Below are positions 32,647-34,958 of a stretch of 34,958 bases of DNA, in pieces (positions within the stretch are counted from its first letter, which is position 1; each line of letters opens with the position of its first letter). A program made the position numbers and the translations under genes. The notes under the pieces are model-generated. The model did no database searches, was not told the origin of the DNA, and saw nothing but the letters and a program-made list of their open reading frames with translations. The DNA lies in IMG/VR virus record IMGVR_UViG_3300009068_000097, positions 1-34,958 of that record; one strand, written 5' to 3'. Source of the DNA: a virus.

Positions 32647-33683
32647 TGTTTACGCCATTCTATAATAGAACAATTAGAAAAATGGTTGTAGCCTTTGGTA
32701 CGTTATTTAATAACATTACCATGATAAGATATAACAACAATCAACAACAAGAATATGAAAGAATCAAAGTTCCTATTGTTTATGGACCAAAAGAAAAATT
32801 CATAGAACGAATTACATCAGATCCAGATTTAACTCGTTCAATTGCAAATCATTTACCAAGAATGAGCTTTGAGCTTGTTGGAATATCATATGACGCATCA
32901 AGAAAACAAGTAACAACACTTAAGAGTTTTGGCAGTAATTCTTCTGCTGCAAATTCATTAAAAACTCAAAGTGTTGGTGTTCCTTATGATTTCACATTTA
33001 CTCTCAGTCTTTATGTGAGAAACATTGAAGATGGCACTCAAATAGTTGAGCAGATTCTTCCATATTTTACTCCAGATTACATACTATCGATCAATTTAGT
33101 TGATGGAATTCCAGAGACTACAAAAAACATTCCTTTCATTTTAGATTCAGTCGATAGCAATATTGACTACGAAGGCGATTTCACGACAACACGAATGATC
33201 ATTTGGACATTGAATTTTACAGCTAAAGGATATTTCTTTGGACCATTGAGTGACGCAAAAATTATCATGCGTAGAAATGACGGTTCAGGTATTGGTGGAG
33301 CAAACGTGAGATTCTATATTCAAAATAGCGATACGTCATTACAAAAAGTTTATGTCAATTCATTAACTGGATCTGGCACTTTCAAAGATGGTGAATCAAT
33401 TCGAGTTACAGGAAAACAGACAATAGGAACTGTTTATAGTTGGATAGCAAACACAAATATAATCGCAAATACAAGCACACTCATAGCAAAGGATTTAACT
33501 GATCCTTTAAATATAGGCGATGAAGTAAATGGCGACGAAACTAATGCAAGATATATCGTTTCCACATTAGGAGATACATATTATACATTAGCAAGAACCG
33601 AAACATATCAAAATCCTCTCTCAGCTAATGGTGTTGGTGATTTTGGATTCACAACAAATATTTTTGAATTTCCTAACGCATGA
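32646..33683 (+). CDS. 15: Tail completion and sheath stabiliser protein gp15
   Basis: The 345-aa product carries the gp15 signature: FTPFYNRTIRKMVVAFGTLF, NNITMIRYN, ERIKVPIVYGPKEKFIERIT, DPDLTRSIANHLPRMSFELV and GVPYDFTFTLSLYVRNIEDG, with FTTTRMIIWTLNFTAKGYFF closing the conserved core near residue 195. T4 gp15 is 272 aa. The extra C-terminal part (about 213-300: FYIQNSDTSLQ, GTFKDGESIRVTG, IGDEVNGDE) is an added beta-rich region. gp15 forms a hexameric ring on top of the tail and joins it to the neck. The start overlaps the gp14 stop (TAATG). Confidence 0.93.
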   Translation: MFTPFYNRTIRKMVVAFGTLFNNITMIRYNNNQQQEYERIKVPIVYGPKEKFIERITSDPDLTRSIANHLPRMSFELVGISYDASRKQVTTLKSFGSNSSAANSLKTQSVGVPYDFTFTLSLYVRNIEDGTQIVEQILPYFTPDYILSINLVDGIPETTKNIPFILDSVDSNIDYEGDFTTTRMIIWTLNFTAKGYFFGPLSDAKIIMRRNDGSGIGGANVRFYIQNSDTSLQKVYVNSLTGSGTFKDGESIRVTGKQTIGTVYSWIANTNIIANTSTLIAKDLTDPLNIGDEVNGDETNARYIVSTLGDTYYTLARTETYQNPLSANGVGDFGFTTNIFEFPNA

Positions 33684-33695
33684 TGATTCATTATT

Positions 33696-34118
33696 ATGAA
33701 AAATGTAAACGAAAAACTTTCTGAAGTTCTAGAAATAGAACCTATTTCTATCGAGACAGATTCAGTTCAAGAATTAATTCCAGTAGAAGCTGAAAATGAT
33801 ATTCTAGAAAATGACTTTAGTTTTGCTAGAGAAAATTTAAAAAAGCTAATTACTAAAGGCGCTGCTGCAATTGACGACATTCTTTTTGTAGCTAAAGAAT
33901 CCGAACATCCTAGAGCGTATGAAGTAGCATCTGCTTTTCTAAAGAATCTATCAGAGATGAACAAAGATCTTCTTGAATTGCAAAAAGCAAAAAAAGATGT
34001 ACTCAAACAAAATTCTCGCCAAGTAAATGACCCATCTATTACTGTACAAAAAGCAGTGTTTATTGGATCGACTAATGAGCTAAATAAGCTATTAAAAGCA
34101 CAAAAAGAAGAGGAATAA
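33696..34118 (+). CDS. 16: Terminase small subunit gp16
   Basis: The 140-aa product (T4 gp16: 164 aa) has an acidic N-terminus and the family core FSFARENLKKLITKGAAAID, DILFVAKESEHPRAYEVASA and FLKNLSEMNKDLLELQKAKK (about residues 40-105), forming the helical, coiled-coil centre of the oligomeric ring. The C-terminal end (DPSITVQKAVFIGSTNELNK LLKAQ) is also characteristic. gp16 regulates the gp17 motor and recognises the DNA to be packaged. It lies 12 bp after gp15. Unlike in T4, where gene 17 follows at once, a Dps-like gene is inserted 2 bp downstream. Confidence 0.9.
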   Translation: MKNVNEKLSEVLEIEPISIETDSVQELIPVEAENDILENDFSFARENLKKLITKGAAAIDDILFVAKESEHPRAYEVASAFLKNLSEMNKDLLELQKAKKDVLKQNSRQVNDPSITVQKAVFIGSTNELNKLLKAQKEEE

Positions 34119-34120
34119 AA

Positions 34121-34555
34121 ATGGAAGAATTAATCCAACAAATGAAAGTCGTTCTTGCAAATATGTTCGCTTTTTATCTTGAAGCACACTACTTTCATTG
34201 GAATGTAACTGGACCAGATTTTCCACAATTGCACGAATTTTTTGGAAATCTTTATGAATCTGTTCACGATTCTGTTGATGATATCGCAGAACATATTAGA
34301 GCATTGAATGAATACTCTCCCGGCACTTTAAGCAGATTTAAAGAACTAACAGAAATTGAAGAAGAAACTACTATTCTAAAAGATAGACAAATGGTAGCAA
34401 AACTTTTAATTGACAATAAGAAAGTAATCGATTGTTTGAATTCTGCTTTTAAACTTGCAATCAAAGCTGATCAACAAGGGCTTGCAAATTATCTTTCAGA
34501 ACGAGTTGATGCACATATGAAACATCAGTGGATGCTTAGAAGCATTATCAGTTAA
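34121..34555 (+). CDS. Dps/ferritin-like protein inside the terminase operon
   Basis: The 144-aa helical protein has the Dps signature: AHYFHWNVTGPDFPQLHEFF at residues 22-41, SVHDSVDDIAEHIRALNEYS at 47-66, then PGTLSRFKEL. Aligning to the E. coli Dps ferroxidase ligands H51, H63, D67, D78 and E82 gives H26, H38, G42, D53 and E57, so four of five are kept and one aspartate is glycine. The final helix (DQQGLANYLSERVDAHMKHQ WMLRSI) matches the Dps C-terminal helix. Dps proteins form 12-subunit cages that oxidise and store iron and often bind DNA. The Lys-rich N-terminal DNA-binding tail of E. coli Dps is absent. A good ribosome site (AAGAGGA) precedes it, and its stop overlaps the gp17 ATG. The phage role is unknown. 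Confidence 0.88.
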   Translation: MEELIQQMKVVLANMFAFYLEAHYFHWNVTGPDFPQLHEFFGNLYESVHDSVDDIAEHIRALNEYSPGTLSRFKELTEIEEETTILKDRQMVAKLLIDNKKVIDCLNSAFKLAIKADQQGLANYLSERVDAHMKHQWMLRSIIS

Positions 34556-34958
34556 TGACTCAGTTTGATGGTTATTTAGGCAATCCAAACCTAAAACGTG
34601 TTGGCGTAACTCTTAATTTTACTGAAGAACAAGTAAAAGAATATATACTCTGCTCTCAGGATCCAAACTATTTTATTGAGAATTATGTAAAAATCGTCAA
34701 CGTAGATAGAGGTCTTATTCCTTTTGATATGTATGCATTTCAAAGGAAAATGATCAAGACATTTCATGAGAATAGATTTACTATTGCTAAGATGCCTCGT
34801 CAGGTTGGTAAAACCTCAACGACAGTGGCATTTATGTTATGGTCAGTTTTATTTCATGACAACTATAGCATTGCCATTCTTGCAAACAAAGGTTCTCTTG
34901 CAAGAGAAATTCTTTCTAGAATTCAATTAGCATATGAGTATCTTCCTTTGTGGTTGCA
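34555..34958 (+). CDS. 17: Terminase large subunit gp17 (N-terminal part, cut by window end)
   Basis: The frame opens at ATG 34555 (TAATG overlap with the Dps-like gene) and runs to the window end, 134 codons. Residues 55-72 (IPFDMYAFQRKMIKTFHE) are followed by the Walker A motif PRQVGKTSTT at 81-90, with K86 as the ATP-binding lysine, and by IAILANKGSLAREILSRIQL AYEYLPLW, which aligns with the T4 gp17 segment after its Walker A. This is the packaging ATPase; Walker B and the nuclease domain lie outside. In T4 the Walker A lysine is near residue 166, so this protein has a much shorter N-terminal region. A different upstream start is not evident because the Dps-like frame is intact. Confidence 0.93.
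   Translation, partial: MTQFDGYLGNPNLKRVGVTLNFTEEQVKEYILCSQDPNYFIENYVKIVNVDRGLIPFDMYAFQRKMIKTFHENRFTIAKMPRQVGKTSTTVAFMLWSVLFHDNYSIAILANKGSLAREILSRIQLAYEYLPLWL

Overview
This window is a contiguous block of virion-assembly genes from a tailed, contractile (myovirus) phage of the T4 superfamily. It is not a close T4 relative. Neck, terminase, tail-tube-cap and baseplate genes are recognisable and keep roughly the T4 order, but many proteins are longer than in T4 and carry extra beta-rich modules of the kind seen in T4-like cyanophages, pelagiphages and phages of Alphaproteobacteria. The DNA is visibly AT-rich and almost entirely coding, and no host gene, tRNA, insertion sequence or CRISPR array was seen. 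The host cannot be named from this sequence. A marine, freshwater or soil proteobacterium or cyanobacterium is an inference from protein style only.

Layout. (1) Positions 1-2320 are transcribed leftward: gp4-like head completion nuclease-fold protein, a gp2-like protein (tentative), a tail-tube-fold protein resembling gp54, and a gp26-like hub protein that runs off the left edge. (2) A 37-bp divergent spacer carries a perfect T4-type late promoter. (3) Positions 2358-7177, rightward: gp48 tube cap, gp53 wedge, gp27-like hub, a gp5-like spike without the lysozyme domain, and an unknown 200-aa protein. (4) Positions 7198-22382: the wedge series gp25, gp6, a 1717-aa gp7-like protein, gp8, and a 2010-aa DUF4815-type protein in the gp10 position. 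(5) Positions 22386-30734: the accessory fibre and adhesin region, with several fibre or docking proteins, a 50-aa overlapping gene, a coiled-coil protein, a seven-bladed propeller protein, an FnIII-like-containing protein and a polyglycine adhesin. (6) Positions 30770-34958: neck proteins gp13, gp14 and gp15, small terminase gp16, a Dps/ferritin-like protein, and the start of large terminase gp17.

The genes together build the hub and spike, the baseplate wedges, the receptor-binding equipment and the head-tail joint, and start the packaging motor. Regulation looks late-phage: TATAAATA or CATAAATA elements precede six genes. At three of them the element lies only 5-6 nt from the ATG, with no Shine-Dalgarno sequence, which predicts leaderless mRNAs if initiation follows T4 spacing.

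The most unusual item is the Dps-like gene inserted between the two terminase subunits. Other points of interest are the reuse of small beta modules across baseplate and neck proteins, a beta-propeller inserted in the gp7-like wedge protein, and a shared C-terminal GGTF ending on three consecutive fibre-region proteins.
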